This document shows positions 1-11,403 of a stretch of 64,000 nucleotides of DNA, in pieces. The position numbers were made by a program, and so were the translations under genes. This stretch comes from Austwickia chelonae NBRC 105200 (lineage in GTDB: Bacteria; Actinomycetota; Actinomycetes; Actinomycetales; Dermatophilaceae): positions 186,001 to 250,000 of the forward strand of contig NZ_BAGZ01000005.1 of NCBI RefSeq assembly GCF_000298175.1, given 5' to 3'. How positions within the stretch are numbered: position 1 is the stretch's first letter; each line of letters starts with the position of its first letter. A model generated the notes under the pieces. The model saw nothing but the letters and a program-made list of their open reading frames with translations, did no database searches and was not told the origin of the DNA.

Positions 1-497
1 TGGTCACGGACCCGGATCGGAGAACCTACAAAGGAGTCCACAGGGGGATGCCCCGGCGGCAGGACGTCGACAGCGAGAGGATGCTCGGCGACATTGGCGA
101 TTCGTTGCGGGCGAGGATCTTGTAACAGCAGCCCTAAAATGCCGTGTCCGGTCGGAAGCTCACCTTGAACACCACCGGGAATATCTCCGTACGTGATGAA
201 TTCGACCAGATGTTGACCGGACTCGTCGATGATGCCCAATGCGCCGTAGCTAGCGTCGACCAGGGAGCACGCCGAGGCCACGATCTGGGACAGCACTGTG
301 GGGAGATCCAGGTTGGAACTTACCGCGACCACCGCGTCAAGCAGACCTGCCAGACGCTCCTGAGACTCCTGCGCCCCCGCGGCGCGTGCCCTGATCTCTG
401 CGAGCAGATCATCGATGTCGAGAGCTGCGACACGCGCCAGCGCGTGGGCCGGCCTAGATTCCTCGAGGTCACTCACCTGTCGATGGTAACGAACCAC
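1..497 (-). CDS. DevS/DosS-like GAF sensor histidine kinase, N-terminal part (cut by window edge)
   Basis: The minus strand from a GTG at 497 is open to the window edge (about 165 codons seen). The start follows a GGGGAG ribosome site six bases upstream, and an in-frame TAG lies just before. Residues from about 50 on read as a GAF domain of the DevS/DosS type: LLDAVVAVSSNLDLPTVL, then ACSLVDASYGALGII, LPTGHGILG and GHPPVDSFVGSPIRVRD. In the family this domain binds heme or senses redox state, and later HisKA_3/HATPase parts phosphorylate a NarL-type regulator. Those later parts are outside the window. It lies 80 bp downstream of the stress protein and in the same direction as the DevR-like regulator, so it is the likely cognate kinase. 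Confidence 0.85.
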   Translation of the reverse strand, partial: MVRYHRQVSDLEESRPAHALARVAALDIDDLLAEIRARAAGAQESQERLAGLLDAVVAVSSNLDLPTVLSQIVASACSLVDASYGALGIIDESGQHLVEFITYGDIPGGVQGELPTGHGILGLLLQDPRPQRIANVAEHPLAVDVLPPGHPPVDSFVGSPIRVRD

Positions 498-576
498 GAG
501 CTACTCCCCTGCCTCGGCGGCTTCGAACCGGGACAGCAGCCGCCATGCAGTCTGAACAGGATGATCTCAATTTCCG

Positions 577-1020
577 TTATCGAGGAATCCGACTCGCCGT
601 TTCAGGGTGGACGGTCAGCACATCGCATTCGGCGTGGGTGAAACAGTAGTTCGCGACGCCGTGTTCCTCACCCGGAAGATCATGCCCCACGACAAGCACA
701 CTGGCGGTAGCGCTCCGTGAGCAGAGAATCTCGCCAGGATCACCATCGACCACTTCGAAGGTGACCGGAAGGCGAGGCGCCTCACGCAGGGCCCGCAAGG
801 CAGCGGCAAAGGTGGATTCGTCACAGGCAGCGCGTTCCTCCGGAGTCAACCCGCTGGGTAATACCTGGAGGAATCGCACGCGCGCGCCTCGGGAGACTGC
901 TTCTCGCACAGCAGCGCGCGCTACGGCAGACGTTGATCCATCGCCTGCGAGTAGGCCGGCGACGACATCGCCCACGGAGGGCCTCCTGGCCGAATGATGC
1001 GGCCACCTAGTCGTCGTCAT
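577..1020 (-). CDS. Universal stress protein-like protein (147 aa)
   Basis: A single-domain UspA-type fold: a helix with RAAVREAVSRGARVRFLQVLP, a second alpha/beta unit, and a C-terminal VLVVGHDLPG plus CDVLTVHPE, which matches the last strands of Usp proteins. The usual ATP-binding G-2x-G-9x-G(S/T) loop is poorly preserved, so nucleotide binding is uncertain. I chose the ATG at 1020. A longer reading from TTG at 1056 would run through a DosR-like box (1057-1070), and no ribosome site precedes 1020, which fits a leaderless mRNA. The setting between a DevR-type regulator and a DevS-type kinase suggests a member of a dormancy regulon; that role is inference. Confidence 0.7.
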   Translation of the reverse strand: MTTTRWPHHSARRPSVGDVVAGLLAGDGSTSAVARAAVREAVSRGARVRFLQVLPSGLTPEERAACDESTFAAALRALREAPRLPVTFEVVDGDPGEILCSRSATASVLVVGHDLPGEEHGVANYCFTHAECDVLTVHPETASRIPR

Positions 1021-1026
1021 GGGAAC

Positions 1027-1070
1027 ATGATTGGTCGGGGCAGAAGGGCTGGGCAAGGCCCAAAGTCCCC
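1027..1070 (-). promoter_or_regulatory. DosR/DevR-like box and putative leaderless promoter of the Usp gene
   Basis: On the minus strand, 1070 to 1057 reads GGGGACTTTGGGCC, which fits the core of the mycobacterial DosR box (GGGACTTNNGNCC). Its centre is about 43 bp upstream of the ATG at 1020. If transcription starts at that ATG, the box is at the -40 position typical of DosR activation. A weak -10 (AATCAT, 1032-1027) is six bases from the ATG. The box match is seen in the sequence; regulation is inferred. Confidence 0.5.
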
Positions 1071-1183
1071 TGACAGCAGGTACTCTGGGCGGATGCGCCG
1101 AGCGACCCTCATGGGCGCGACGAGCGGTCGTTTCATGCGTTCAACAGCACCATTTCGCGTCCTGCGGTGGTCAGGGAATAACC

Positions 1184-1834
1184 TCAGGGGCGTTCCTGGA
1201 GCTGGTCGGCATGCGTTGCTGCAAAGACCGCAGCCTGGGTGCGTCGCTCCATGCCCAGCTTGGCCAACACCGCAGTGATGTAATTCTTCACGGTCTTCTC
1301 GGCCAGGAAGAGCTCCTGACCGATTTGGCGATTGGTCATTCCCTGCGCGACGTGGAGAAGGATCCGACGCTCCTGAGGGGTGAGACTCCGGAGGCGAGGA
1401 TCCGTGGTGACCGGCAGGCTCAAGGATTCTTGGAATCCTGCGATGTCCTCGTCGCTGAGCAACCGCTCACCACGTGCCACAGCACGGACAACCTCGACGA
1501 GATCAGATCCGTGGATGTCTTTCAACAAGTATCCGGCGGCCCCTGCCAGGACCGCCGAAGCCAGGGCCCGCTCGTCGTCGAAAGATGTCAGGATCAGGCC
1601 GGCGATCGTCGGGTCGACGGCGCGCACATGGCGACAGACCTCGATACCTGAGCCATCGGGAAGCCTGGCATCCAGGATGGCGACATCGGGACGGAGCGCA
1701 GGAATACGTCGTTCGGCTTCCTCAGCCGAGCTCGACTCACCCACGATCTCGATGTCCTGTTCGAGCTCCAAGAGTTCACGTAGACCTCGCCGCACGATCT
1801 CGTGATCATCCAGCAGATATACGCGCACGGTCAT
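1184..1834 (-). CDS. devR: DevR/DosR-type response regulator (NarL/FixJ family)
   Basis: This 216-aa protein has a receiver domain (about residues 3-120) with acidic pair D9/D10, phospho-acceptor D55 in ILDARLPDGSG, and conserved lysine in YLLKDIHG. A LuxR/NarL helix-turn-helix follows (about 150-210) with LTPQERRILLHVAQGMTNRQIG and the DosR signature FLAEKTVKNYI followed by LAKLGMERRTQAAVF. These C-terminal motifs are nearly identical to Mycobacterium DevR/DosR, which controls the hypoxia/NO dormancy regulon. The ATG at 1834 follows GGAGG at a six-base distance. It is in the same direction as the Usp and the GAF kinase downstream. Confidence 0.9.
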   Translation of the reverse strand: MTVRVYLLDDHEIVRRGLRELLELEQDIEIVGESSSAEEAERRIPALRPDVAILDARLPDGSGIEVCRHVRAVDPTIAGLILTSFDDERALASAVLAGAAGYLLKDIHGSDLVEVVRAVARGERLLSDEDIAGFQESLSLPVTTDPRLRSLTPQERRILLHVAQGMTNRQIGQELFLAEKTVKNYITAVLAKLGMERRTQAAVFAATHADQLQERP

Positions 1835-1958
1835 GGTCTACCTCCAGTCGCACCGACGGGAGAGCCCCCGTCCATGGTCCCCAAGGTTACGTCGCCAGGA
1901 GCCTCACACCGAATGCGCACCGCCTCAAGGCCATTCACTGGAGATCTCCACCACGGAA

Positions 1959-4952
1959 TCAGCTGTCGTCACGTCCGTAGAAGACACGCTCGGTCACCGA
2001 GCGGGCACGCCGCGCCGTACGGACATGGTCGTCCCGGAGGGAGAATCCACGGTCCGCGTCCCTCCCGAGGATCCGTGAGACACCTTCGCAATCACGGACG
2101 TCCGTCGGAATCACATCGCTGGCACGGCCCCTCCAGAGAAGATTGGCGTCTCGCATCCGCGAAGCCGCGGTCCATGCCTGGCCGAGCACCTCAGCGTCCC
2201 CGACGGACAACAACCCAGCCTCTGCCTCCGCGGACAAGGCCTCCTTCGTGCGGGTCGTCCGCAGACCTGGCGAACCGCCGGCGTGGGCCAATTGCAGGAA
2301 CTGCACCGTCCACTCCACGTCGGACAGCCCCCCGGGCCCCAGCTTCACGTGGGTTCTCGGATCGGCGCCACGCGGAAGCCGCTCAGACTCCATCCGCGCC
2401 TTCAGGCGGCGGATATCGCGCAACGCAGATCCCGACAGCCCCTCGGGTCGGTACCGCAGCGGATCCACCAAGGCCATGAATTCCTCACCGAGAGCGCAAT
2501 CACCAGCAACGACCCTGGCGCGGAGGAGCGCATGGAACTCCCAGGGCTGCGCCCAGCGGGAGTAGTAACCCTCGTATCCGTCCAGCGTCCGCGACAACGG
2601 CCCAGACTTTCCCTCAGGTCGCAGGTCCCCATCGATCTCCAGACTCGGGTCGGGCCCTGGAAGAGCCAACATTCGACGTAGCTCGACCACCACGGCAGAA
2701 ACCGCGTCACAGGCCGCCTGTTCCAGGACCCCCTGATGCGCCCGGTGCACGAAGAGAACATCGGCATCGGACCCGTAGCCCATCTCGTACCCTCCGAGAC
2801 GTCCCATACCGATCACCGCGACATCCGCAGGAAACGGTCTGCCCGGCTCTTCTCCCCACCAATGGACCACCGCGCCCAACGTCGCTTCGAGGAAGGCCTC
2901 GGTCAACTCGGTCAGGGCCTCTCCCGCAGCGTCGCCGTCGACGATCCCAGACAGATCAGCGGCGGCGATCCTGAACAATTCCAACCGACGGATGACCCTC
3001 GCTGCTTCCACAGCGCCCGCAGCATCGTCCTTACGTGCCATCGCCGAACGCATCGTCGAGACGAGAGACTCCCGACGGCGAGGAAGGAGCCCCTCCGGCT
3101 CGCCAAGCAGTCGGACCGCCTCCGGGATACGAACCAACAGATCACCGGCAAAACGGCTCCGGGCCAGCACATGGGCCAGCCGCTCAGCGGCCTCTCCGGA
3201 ATCTCGTAGCATCTTTGCGTACCACGGCGTCGCACCGAGGGATTCGCTCACCCGACGATAGGCCAGCAAACCCGCGTCCGGATCCGCCTCATCTGCGAAC
3301 CAACCCAACATCACCGGCAGCAGCTGACGATGAATGGCCGCCGTCCGGCTCACCCCCTGGGTCAAGGCCTGAAGATGCCGCATCGCGCCTGCCGGGTCCC
3401 CGAACCCCAAGGCCTTCAAACGTTCGTTCGCCGCTTCCGGGGTCAACCGGACATCGTCGGAGGACAATCTGGCAGCGGCGGCCAACAACGGGCGATAGAA
3501 AAGCTTCTCGTGGATCCGGCGAACCTCCCTCGTCTCTTCCTGCCATGCCGTTGTCACGTCCCGGACCGGATCTGCTCGCATACCCATCGAGCGACCCAAA
3601 CGTCGCAGATCTACCTCACCGGTCGGCATCAAATGAGTACGCCGCATCCGATGGACCTGCACTCGATGCTCCAAGGAGCGCAGAAATCGATAAGCCGAAT
3701 CCAGACGTGCAGCGTCCTCCCTGCCGACGTACCCCCCAGCCGACAGAGCAGCCAAGGCAGCCAAGGTGCCCGACAACCTCAGCGACTCGTCCGCCCGTCC
3801 GTGTACCAGCTGCAACAGCTGCACGCAGAACTCGATGTCGCGTAAACCACCGGGCCCGAGTTTCAGCTGGCGCCGAGCTTCAGCCGCCGGGACATGCCGT
3901 TCCACCCGTCGGCGCATCGCCTGGACGTCGTCGACGAAATGCGGACGACCTGCGGCCTCCCACACCAAGGGCGACAGCGCGCCCATATAGGCACGCCCCA
4001 AGTCGGGATCTCCCGCTACCGGCCGAGCTTTCAACAGGGCCTGGAACTCCCAGGTCTTCGCCCACTGGCGGTAGTAGCGCACATGGCTCGCAAGTGTCCG
4101 GACCAACGGACCTTGTTTCCCCTCCGGTCGCAGCGCGGCGTCCACCTGCCACAGGCTTCCTTCGGCTGTCGACGACGAACAGGCTCGCATCAGGGTCGAA
4201 GCCAATACGGTCGCCGCTGACAACGCATACTCTTCCGACATCCCCGCTCCTGGCTCTGCCACGAAGATGACGTCGACGTCGGAGATGTAGTTCAGCTCGC
4301 GGCCACCGCACTTACCCATGCCGATCACCGCGAGCCGGACGTCCGCGGCCTCGGGATGTTCCTGTCTGGCTACGTCCAGTGCCGCTTCGAGAGCAGCCGA
4401 CGCCAGATCGGCCAGTGCCGCTGCGATCGAAGGCAGGATTTCCCCCGGCTCCGGACATATCACGTCATGTGCGGCGATAGCCAGCATCTGGTCCTGATAA
4501 GCGACCCTCAAGGCATCGTAAGCAGTGCGTTCTCCTCTGTTTTCCACCGAGACCGCAGCAACCAGACGATCAGTGCATTCCTGCGGAGTCGGCAGACCCG
4601 CATACGCGGCATATCGCCAGTGCGCCGGATGCCGTGTCAGATGCTGCGCCAACGCACCGGAAAATCCCAGAACACCCAACAAACGGTCGCGGGGCATTCC
4701 CGGGGACCTCAACGTCTCGAGCAACTCGACATACACCTGCGCGTCTTCAGCTGCGGACTCCAGAACAGTGATCGCGCCGAGCACCGCCAGATCCGGGTCC
4801 GCGGTGCGGGCCAAGGCGCGCAGCAGGTCGTTGCCATCCTCGGCGGACATCGGCACGAGTAGCTCGGATCTGGCCAACATCTCAGCGATTTTTCGCGGTT
4901 CGCGAAAACCCAGCCGTGCCAGGTGTGCCGTCGGTGAATTCTGCCTCTCCAT
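1959..4952 (-). CDS. glnE: Bifunctional glutamine synthetase adenylyltransferase/deadenylase
   Basis: At 997 aa this is full-length GlnE, which adds or removes AMP on a tyrosine of glutamine synthetase according to nitrogen status. Two nucleotidyltransferase halves are present. The N-terminal adenylyl-removing half carries GMGKCGGRELNYISDVDVIFV-type residues, and the C-terminal adenylylating half has GMGRLGGYEMGYGSDADVLF. Both keep the paired aspartates (SDVDV, SDADV). Each is followed by a helical GlnE/GlnD-type region with RPEGKQGPL/RPEGKSGPL and KLGPGGLRDIEF/KLGPGGLSDVEW. It starts only 10 bp downstream of glnA2, so the two are very likely co-transcribed, as in mycobacteria. Its main target, a GlnA1-type synthetase, is not in this window. 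Confidence 0.97.
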   Translation of the reverse strand: MERQNSPTAHLARLGFREPRKIAEMLARSELLVPMSAEDGNDLLRALARTADPDLAVLGAITVLESAAEDAQVYVELLETLRSPGMPRDRLLGVLGFSGALAQHLTRHPAHWRYAAYAGLPTPQECTDRLVAAVSVENRGERTAYDALRVAYQDQMLAIAAHDVICPEPGEILPSIAAALADLASAALEAALDVARQEHPEAADVRLAVIGMGKCGGRELNYISDVDVIFVAEPGAGMSEEYALSAATVLASTLMRACSSSTAEGSLWQVDAALRPEGKQGPLVRTLASHVRYYRQWAKTWEFQALLKARPVAGDPDLGRAYMGALSPLVWEAAGRPHFVDDVQAMRRRVERHVPAAEARRQLKLGPGGLRDIEFCVQLLQLVHGRADESLRLSGTLAALAALSAGGYVGREDAARLDSAYRFLRSLEHRVQVHRMRRTHLMPTGEVDLRRLGRSMGMRADPVRDVTTAWQEETREVRRIHEKLFYRPLLAAAARLSSDDVRLTPEAANERLKALGFGDPAGAMRHLQALTQGVSRTAAIHRQLLPVMLGWFADEADPDAGLLAYRRVSESLGATPWYAKMLRDSGEAAERLAHVLARSRFAGDLLVRIPEAVRLLGEPEGLLPRRRESLVSTMRSAMARKDDAAGAVEAARVIRRLELFRIAAADLSGIVDGDAAGEALTELTEAFLEATLGAVVHWWGEEPGRPFPADVAVIGMGRLGGYEMGYGSDADVLFVHRAHQGVLEQAACDAVSAVVVELRRMLALPGPDPSLEIDGDLRPEGKSGPLSRTLDGYEGYYSRWAQPWEFHALLRARVVAGDCALGEEFMALVDPLRYRPEGLSGSALRDIRRLKARMESERLPRGADPRTHVKLGPGGLSDVEWTVQFLQLAHAGGSPGLRTTRTKEALSAEAEAGLLSVGDAEVLGQAWTAASRMRDANLLWRGRASDVIPTDVRDCEGVSRILGRDADRGFSLRDDHVRTARRARSVTERVFYGRDDS

Positions 4953-4962
4953 CGGCGCAGGC

Positions 4963-6300
4963 TCACAAAACTGGCAGGAGTCGGTTCAGTTCCACCGGGG
5001 TGACCTGCGCGCGATACTCCTTCCACTCCGCATGCTTATTCCGCAGGAAGACCTCGAAGATCTGTTCCCCCAAGGTCTCCGCGACCAGTTCGCTACGTTC
5101 CATCACCGAGATCGCCGAATGGAGTGATGTCGGCAAGGGCTCGATACCCAGAGCAGCTCGTTCCGCAGGCGTCAGACTCCAGACGTCGTCCTCCGCCTCC
5201 TCACCGAGTTCGTACTCGTTCTCAATACCTTTCAACCCGGCGGAAAGCAATACAGAAAAAGCGAGATAAGGGTTGCACGCAGGGTCGAGAGAACGCACTT
5301 CGATGCGCGTGCTGTTTCCCTTCATCGGCTTGTACATGGGCACCCGGACCATGGCGCTGCCGTTGTTGTGCCCCCAACACAAGTAGGCAGGAGCCTCATC
5401 TCCGGCCCACAAACGTTTATAGCTGTTGACCCACTGATTAGTCACTGCGGTGATCTCAGCGCCATGCCGGAGGATACCGGCGATGAACTGCCTCGCAACC
5501 TTGCTCAGTTGATAGCGGGAACCAGCTTCGTAGAAGACATTCTTGTCTCCCTCGAAGAGCGAGAGATGGGTGTGCATCCCTGAACCAGGTACATCCTGCA
5601 GGGGTTTGGGCATGAAGGAGGCGAAGACCCCCTGTTCCAGAGCAACCTCCTTGATCACGGTACGGAAGGTCATGATGTTGTCCGCGGTCGACAGGGCATC
5701 GGCGTAACGCAAGTCGATCTCGTTCTGTCCCGGCGCCGCCTCATGATGGCTGAATTCAACCGAGATCCCCATCGACTCCAACATAGTGATAGCGCGTCTG
5801 CGAAAGTCCTGTCCTGCGGCATGGGCCGCATGATCGAAGTACCCGGCGTGGTCTATCGGCACCGGGGGACGTCCTTGTTCGGTGTCCGCACGGAAGAGAA
5901 AGAACTCAATCTCCGGATGGGTGTAGAAACTGAACCCCATGTCGGCGGCCTTAGCCAACGTCCGGCGCAGGACATAGCGAGGGTCGGCCAGACTGGGCGA
6001 TCCGTCCGGCAGGAGCACATCGCAGAACATCCGCGCCGTCCCAGGAGGGCTGTCCCGCCAGGGAAGGATCTGGAAAGTTCCCGGATCCGGTTTCACGAGC
6101 ATGTCCGACTCGGTGACCCGGGCAAACCCTTGGATGGCGCTTCCGTCGAACCCGAGACCCTCCTCGAATGCGCCCTCCAGTTCGGCCGGCGCCACTGCGA
6201 CCGACTTCAACGTTCCCAGTACGTCGGTGAACCACAGCCGCACGAAACGGATGTCGCGCTCCTCGAGGGTGCGCAGAACGAATTCCTCCTGACGATCCAT
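4963..6300 (-). CDS. glnA2: Type I glutamine synthetase-like enzyme, GlnA2 type
   Basis: A 445-aa GSI-fold protein, similar in length and position to mycobacterial GlnA2. The N-terminal beta-grasp (RFVRLWFTDVLGTLKSV), GFDGSAIQGF, metal-binding EIEFFLF, the ATP region KPMKGNSTRIEVR and NPYLAFSVLL are all present. The family ligates ammonia or another amine to glutamate with ATP; some actinobacterial GlnA2 proteins act on polyamines. Where GlnA1 enzymes carry the adenylylated tyrosine (NLYDL-type segment), this protein seems to read DDVWSLTPAE, so the tyrosine looks absent. Start chosen at 6300, where AGGA precedes the ATG and family homology begins; the reading frame is open upstream. Confidence 0.9.
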   Translation of the reverse strand: MDRQEEFVLRTLEERDIRFVRLWFTDVLGTLKSVAVAPAELEGAFEEGLGFDGSAIQGFARVTESDMLVKPDPGTFQILPWRDSPPGTARMFCDVLLPDGSPSLADPRYVLRRTLAKAADMGFSFYTHPEIEFFLFRADTEQGRPPVPIDHAGYFDHAAHAAGQDFRRRAITMLESMGISVEFSHHEAAPGQNEIDLRYADALSTADNIMTFRTVIKEVALEQGVFASFMPKPLQDVPGSGMHTHLSLFEGDKNVFYEAGSRYQLSKVARQFIAGILRHGAEITAVTNQWVNSYKRLWAGDEAPAYLCWGHNNGSAMVRVPMYKPMKGNSTRIEVRSLDPACNPYLAFSVLLSAGLKGIENEYELGEEAEDDVWSLTPAERAALGIEPLPTSLHSAISVMERSELVAETLGEQIFEVFLRNKHAEWKEYRAQVTPVELNRLLPVL

Positions 6301-6540
6301 GACTCGATCCTGCCCCATCCGGGCCGACACCGGCAGCAGCGAGGCCCCTCGGTCGAGAGAACTCCCCGGGAACAGCCACGATGCGGACACCTTACGGTGA
6401 CAAGCAGACCCGAAAACGTGCCGTTCGTCAGCAGAACTCACCGAACCCGTTGTATCCGGGCCCGGAAAGTGATGAGGTGATCACACGCGCAGTTCCCGCC
6501 GTGGCGACCTGCCCGGCGGACATTGATCTGAGGAGACAAC

Positions 6541-6948
6541 ATGACTCTTCCGAACGAGATCGCCGAGGCCGACGCCAAGCCGACCGATTCCATCCAGGTC
6601 GTCCAACACGTACCCCGTCCCATCGGAGAGGTATGGGAGCGTCTGACCCAACGGGAAGGTATCGAAGCTTTCCTCGGCGAAGGCGCCATGCTGGGCGGCA
6701 AAGGAGATTCTTGGCATGCTGCCGACGGGACCTACGGCGTTACCCGCAGCTACCACCCAGAACAGCAGGTCCGCGTGTCCTGGCATGCTGATGCGGAGGC
6801 ACCGAAGACCATGGTCGACCTTCAGATGGAACCGGAAGGAGAGGGCACCCTCCTGACCCTGCGCCATGAACAGCTCACCGACGAGATGGACCGAGACGAC
6901 CTGAGCCGACGCTGGGACGCGGCGATGCACCGTCTGACCCAGATCTGA
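6541..6948 (+). CDS. SRPBCC (START/AHSA1-like) domain protein, 135 aa
   Basis: The sequence begins with IQVVQHVPRPIGEVWERLTQREGIEAFLG, a common opening of activator-of-Hsp90/SRPBCC-fold proteins, followed by the beta strands GTYGVTRSYHPEQQVRVSW and EGEGTLLTLRHEQL. The fold forms a hydrophobic cavity for small ligands, but no catalytic residue or ligand can be read from the sequence. The ATG has a good ribosome site (GAGGAGACAAC). It is transcribed alone, divergent from glnA2 and convergent with the 73-aa gene, with a long hairpin between them. Function unknown. Confidence 0.8.
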   Translation: MTLPNEIAEADAKPTDSIQVVQHVPRPIGEVWERLTQREGIEAFLGEGAMLGGKGDSWHAADGTYGVTRSYHPEQQVRVSWHADAEAPKTMVDLQMEPEGEGTLLTLRHEQLTDEMDRDDLSRRWDAAMHRLTQI

Positions 6949-6953
6949 AGAAC

Positions 6954-7006
6954 CCGTTGCGGGGTGGAGACGGCGGACTTGCCCTGCCTTCTCCACCCCG
7001 CAACGG
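6954..7006. terminator. Bidirectional terminator between SRPBCC gene and 73-aa gene
   Basis: Arms 6954-6970 and 6990-7006 form a perfect 17-bp inverted repeat (CCGTTGCGGGGTGGAGA and its complement) between two convergent genes. No long T run follows. Confidence 0.75.
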
Positions 7007-7011
7007 ACGTA

Positions 7012-7233
7012 TCAACGCCAGAGCTTGCCGAGCATCCCCCCGGAGCCGTCATCACCCTCCCGCTCAGCTTCCTTACGGCCCTCTTCGTCCCAGGCCAATG
7101 TGCGCGCGCGAGCTCTGTCCAGAGCATGCTCAGCCGTAACGGCGTCGTCGTAAGGCCCCATCAGATCGGCTTTCCGAGAGGTATTCGGGTCCTGCTCAAC
7201 CTCACCTGTCCGCAGGTTGTACCAGTACGACAT
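7012..7233 (-). CDS. Conserved small actinobacterial protein beginning MSYWYN (73 aa)
   Basis: A short acidic protein starting MSYWYNLRTGEVEQ, then LMGPYDDAVTAEHAL and a charged tail. Actinobacterial genomes carry similar 60-80 aa proteins with the pattern MSYWYNxxTGxVE and GPYxT(R)xEA, of unknown function. The ATG at 7233 has an excellent ribosome site (AAGGAGGATAC). The longer frame open to 7677 is antisense to the map gene and was not used. Probably cytoplasmic: no signal or membrane segment. Confidence 0.75.
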   Translation of the reverse strand: MSYWYNLRTGEVEQDPNTSRKADLMGPYDDAVTAEHALDRARARTLAWDEEGRKEAEREGDDGSGGMLGKLWR

Positions 7234-7404
7234 GTATCCTCCTTCGTGACAGCGGGCGTCCAATGGCGTGCGCCGGCCGTCTTTTTCGCCGCCGGTGCCG
7301 CAGCTTTGGATCACGCTAACCGGAGAGCACCCTGTTGTCCTGCTCGCGCACCGGGATCGTCGGCGATGCGCGAGTGACGCGCGATCTTTGACACAATCGC
7401 CACC

Positions 7405-8274
7405 ATGCCCAGCATCCCTGAGTTCACGCCCTTGCTGCCTGGACGGATCGGACCCACGCGGCCGGTTCCTGCCCATATCGCCCGGCCCGAATACGTCGGC
7501 AAACCTGCTCCTGCCCCTTTCGAGGGCACGGAGATCAAGGACGCGGAGACGATCGAGAAGATGCGTCTCGCAGGCCGTCTGGCCGCTCAGGCGCTCCAAC
7601 TCGGTGGGGCTGCAGTCGCTCCCGGTGTCACCACCGACGAGTTGGACAAGGTCGTCCACGAGTTCCTCTGCGACCACGGCGCCTATCCCTCACCCCTCCA
7701 CTACCGAGGCTTTCCGAAGTCACTGTGTACCTCGGTCAACGAGGTCGTCTGCCACGGCATCCCCGACGATCGTCCCCTCCGCGAAGGGGACATCGTCAAC
7801 CTTGACGTCACCTGTTTCATCCACGGGGTCCACGGCGACACGAACGCCACGTTCGCGGTCGGCGAGATCGACGAAGAGTCCGCCCAACTTGTCGAAGTCA
7901 CCCGAGAATCACTCCGTCGGGGGATCAAGGCGGTCCGGCCGGGACGAGAGCTCAACGTGATCGGCCGGGTGATCGAGAGCTACGCCAAACGTTTCGGCTA
8001 CGGCGTCGTCCGGGACTACACCGGGCACGGCATCGGAACAGTCTTCCACTCCGGCCTGATCGTGCCGCACTACGATGCAGCTCCCGAGTACGCCACCGTG
8101 CTCGAAGAAGGCATGACCTTTACCATCGAACCGATGCTCAATCTCGGCACACCGGATTGGAACCTGTGGGACGACGACTGGACAGTAGTCACCGCTGACC
8201 TGCGCCGTTCGGCCCAGTTCGAGCACACGATTCTGGTCACCGCGGGTGGGGCCGAGATCCTCACCCTCCCCTGA
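7405..8274 (+). CDS. map: Methionine aminopeptidase (type I, N-terminally extended)
   Basis: A 289-aa protein that removes the initiator methionine from new proteins. The catalytic M24 domain starts at about residue 45 and shows the metal ligands in order: D in NLDVTC, D in GDTNATF, H in [10 protein letters not shown] in FTIEPML and E in QFEHTIL. The first 40 residues are a proline-rich extension ([21 protein letters not shown]), as in actinobacterial MapB-type enzymes. No clear ribosome site precedes the ATG; CACAAT lies seven bases upstream and could be a -10 of a leaderless mRNA. Monocistronic or leading into ppgK 48 bp downstream. Confidence 0.95.
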   Translation: MPSIPEFTPLLPGRIGPTRPVPAHIARPEYVGKPAPAPFEGTEIKDAETIEKMRLAGRLAAQALQLGGAAVAPGVTTDELDKVVHEFLCDHGAYPSPLHYRGFPKSLCTSVNEVVCHGIPDDRPLREGDIVNLDVTCFIHGVHGDTNATFAVGEIDEESAQLVEVTRESLRRGIKAVRPGRELNVIGRVIESYAKRFGYGVVRDYTGHGIGTVFHSGLIVPHYDAAPEYATVLEEGMTFTIEPMLNLGTPDWNLWDDDWTVVTADLRRSAQFEHTILVTAGGAEILTLP

Positions 8275-8321
8275 TCCTGTTTGCCCTCTGCTCGGTTTCG
8301 ACCGGCGCGTAGAAAGGACCG

Positions 8322-9095
8322 ATGATGGTCAGGCTCACACACCCTCTCGGTATCGATATCGGTGGTAGCGGGGTCAAAGGCGCGCCGGTGGAACTCGAGA
8401 CAGGCGCTCTGACGACCGAACGCCTGCGCATTGATACCCCCCGGCCGGCGACCCCACATGCCGTGGCGGAGGTAGTGGCTCAAGTTGCGGCATCCTTCGA
8501 ATCCCAGACCGGGGATTCTCCTGTGGGGATTACCATTCCCGGTATCGTCCGTCGCGGGGTCATGTACTCGGCCGCGAATATCGACAAGTCATGGATCGGT
8601 GTCGACGTCGAACATCTCTTCAGTGAACGGTTAGGTCGGCCGGTCTGCGTCCTGAACGACGCCGACGCCGCAGGTGTCGCCGAGATGCACTACGGCGCAG
8701 CGAAAGATGTTCCCGGAACTGTTTTTCTCGCCACTTTGGGAACAGGCATCGGAACTGCGCTCATGGTCGACGGCGTCCTCGTGCCCAACACCGAGCTGGG
8801 CCATCTGGAGATCGACGGGCACGACGCGGAGAGTAGAGCTTCGGCTGCCGTCCGCGATCGGGAAGATCTCGACTGGCCTGAATGGTCGGGACGGCTCCAA
8901 CGGTATTTTTCCCATATCGAGATGCTGCTGTCCCCCGACCTGATCGTCGTCGGAGGAGGCGTCAGCCGACGTGCTGACAAGTTCCTTCCGCTGCTCGAAC
9001 TGGCGGCGCCGGTCATCCCGGCCGCCCTGCGCAATTCAGCCGGAATCGTGGGCGCAGCCTGGTTTGCCACACAACGGAGCCGCTCAGCGGTGTGA
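8322..9095 (+). CDS. ppgK: Polyphosphate glucokinase
   Basis: A 257-aa ROK-family kinase that phosphorylates glucose using polyphosphate (or ATP). The phosphate-binding loop [17 protein letters not shown] is at the N-terminus, and catalytic D in [11 protein letters not shown], the second phosphate loop [12 protein letters not shown] and the motif [13 protein letters not shown] follow in the order of characterised actinobacterial PpgK enzymes. C-terminal [16 protein letters not shown] closes the nucleotide site. The start is ATG at 8322 or the adjacent ATG at 8325, after AGAAAGGA. It lies 48 bp after map in the same direction. Confidence 0.95.
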   Translation: MMVRLTHPLGIDIGGSGVKGAPVELETGALTTERLRIDTPRPATPHAVAEVVAQVAASFESQTGDSPVGITIPGIVRRGVMYSAANIDKSWIGVDVEHLFSERLGRPVCVLNDADAAGVAEMHYGAAKDVPGTVFLATLGTGIGTALMVDGVLVPNTELGHLEIDGHDAESRASAAVRDREDLDWPEWSGRLQRYFSHIEMLLSPDLIVVGGGVSRRADKFLPLLELAAPVIPAALRNSAGIVGAAWFATQRSRSAV

Positions 9096-9111
9096 TCCCC
9101 GGTCCGGTCGA

Positions 9112-11349
<2,238 letters not shown>

Positions 11350-11403
11350 ACACCTGGAGGAACAGACAGGTGAACAGATGATCGGTTCGGCGTACAGGCT
11401 AGG

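Noticed and set aside
1865-1884. Second full DosR box upstream of devR
   Set aside because: Only the left half (TTGGGGAC) fits; the right half does not, and devR has a normal ribosome site, so the spacing argument fails.
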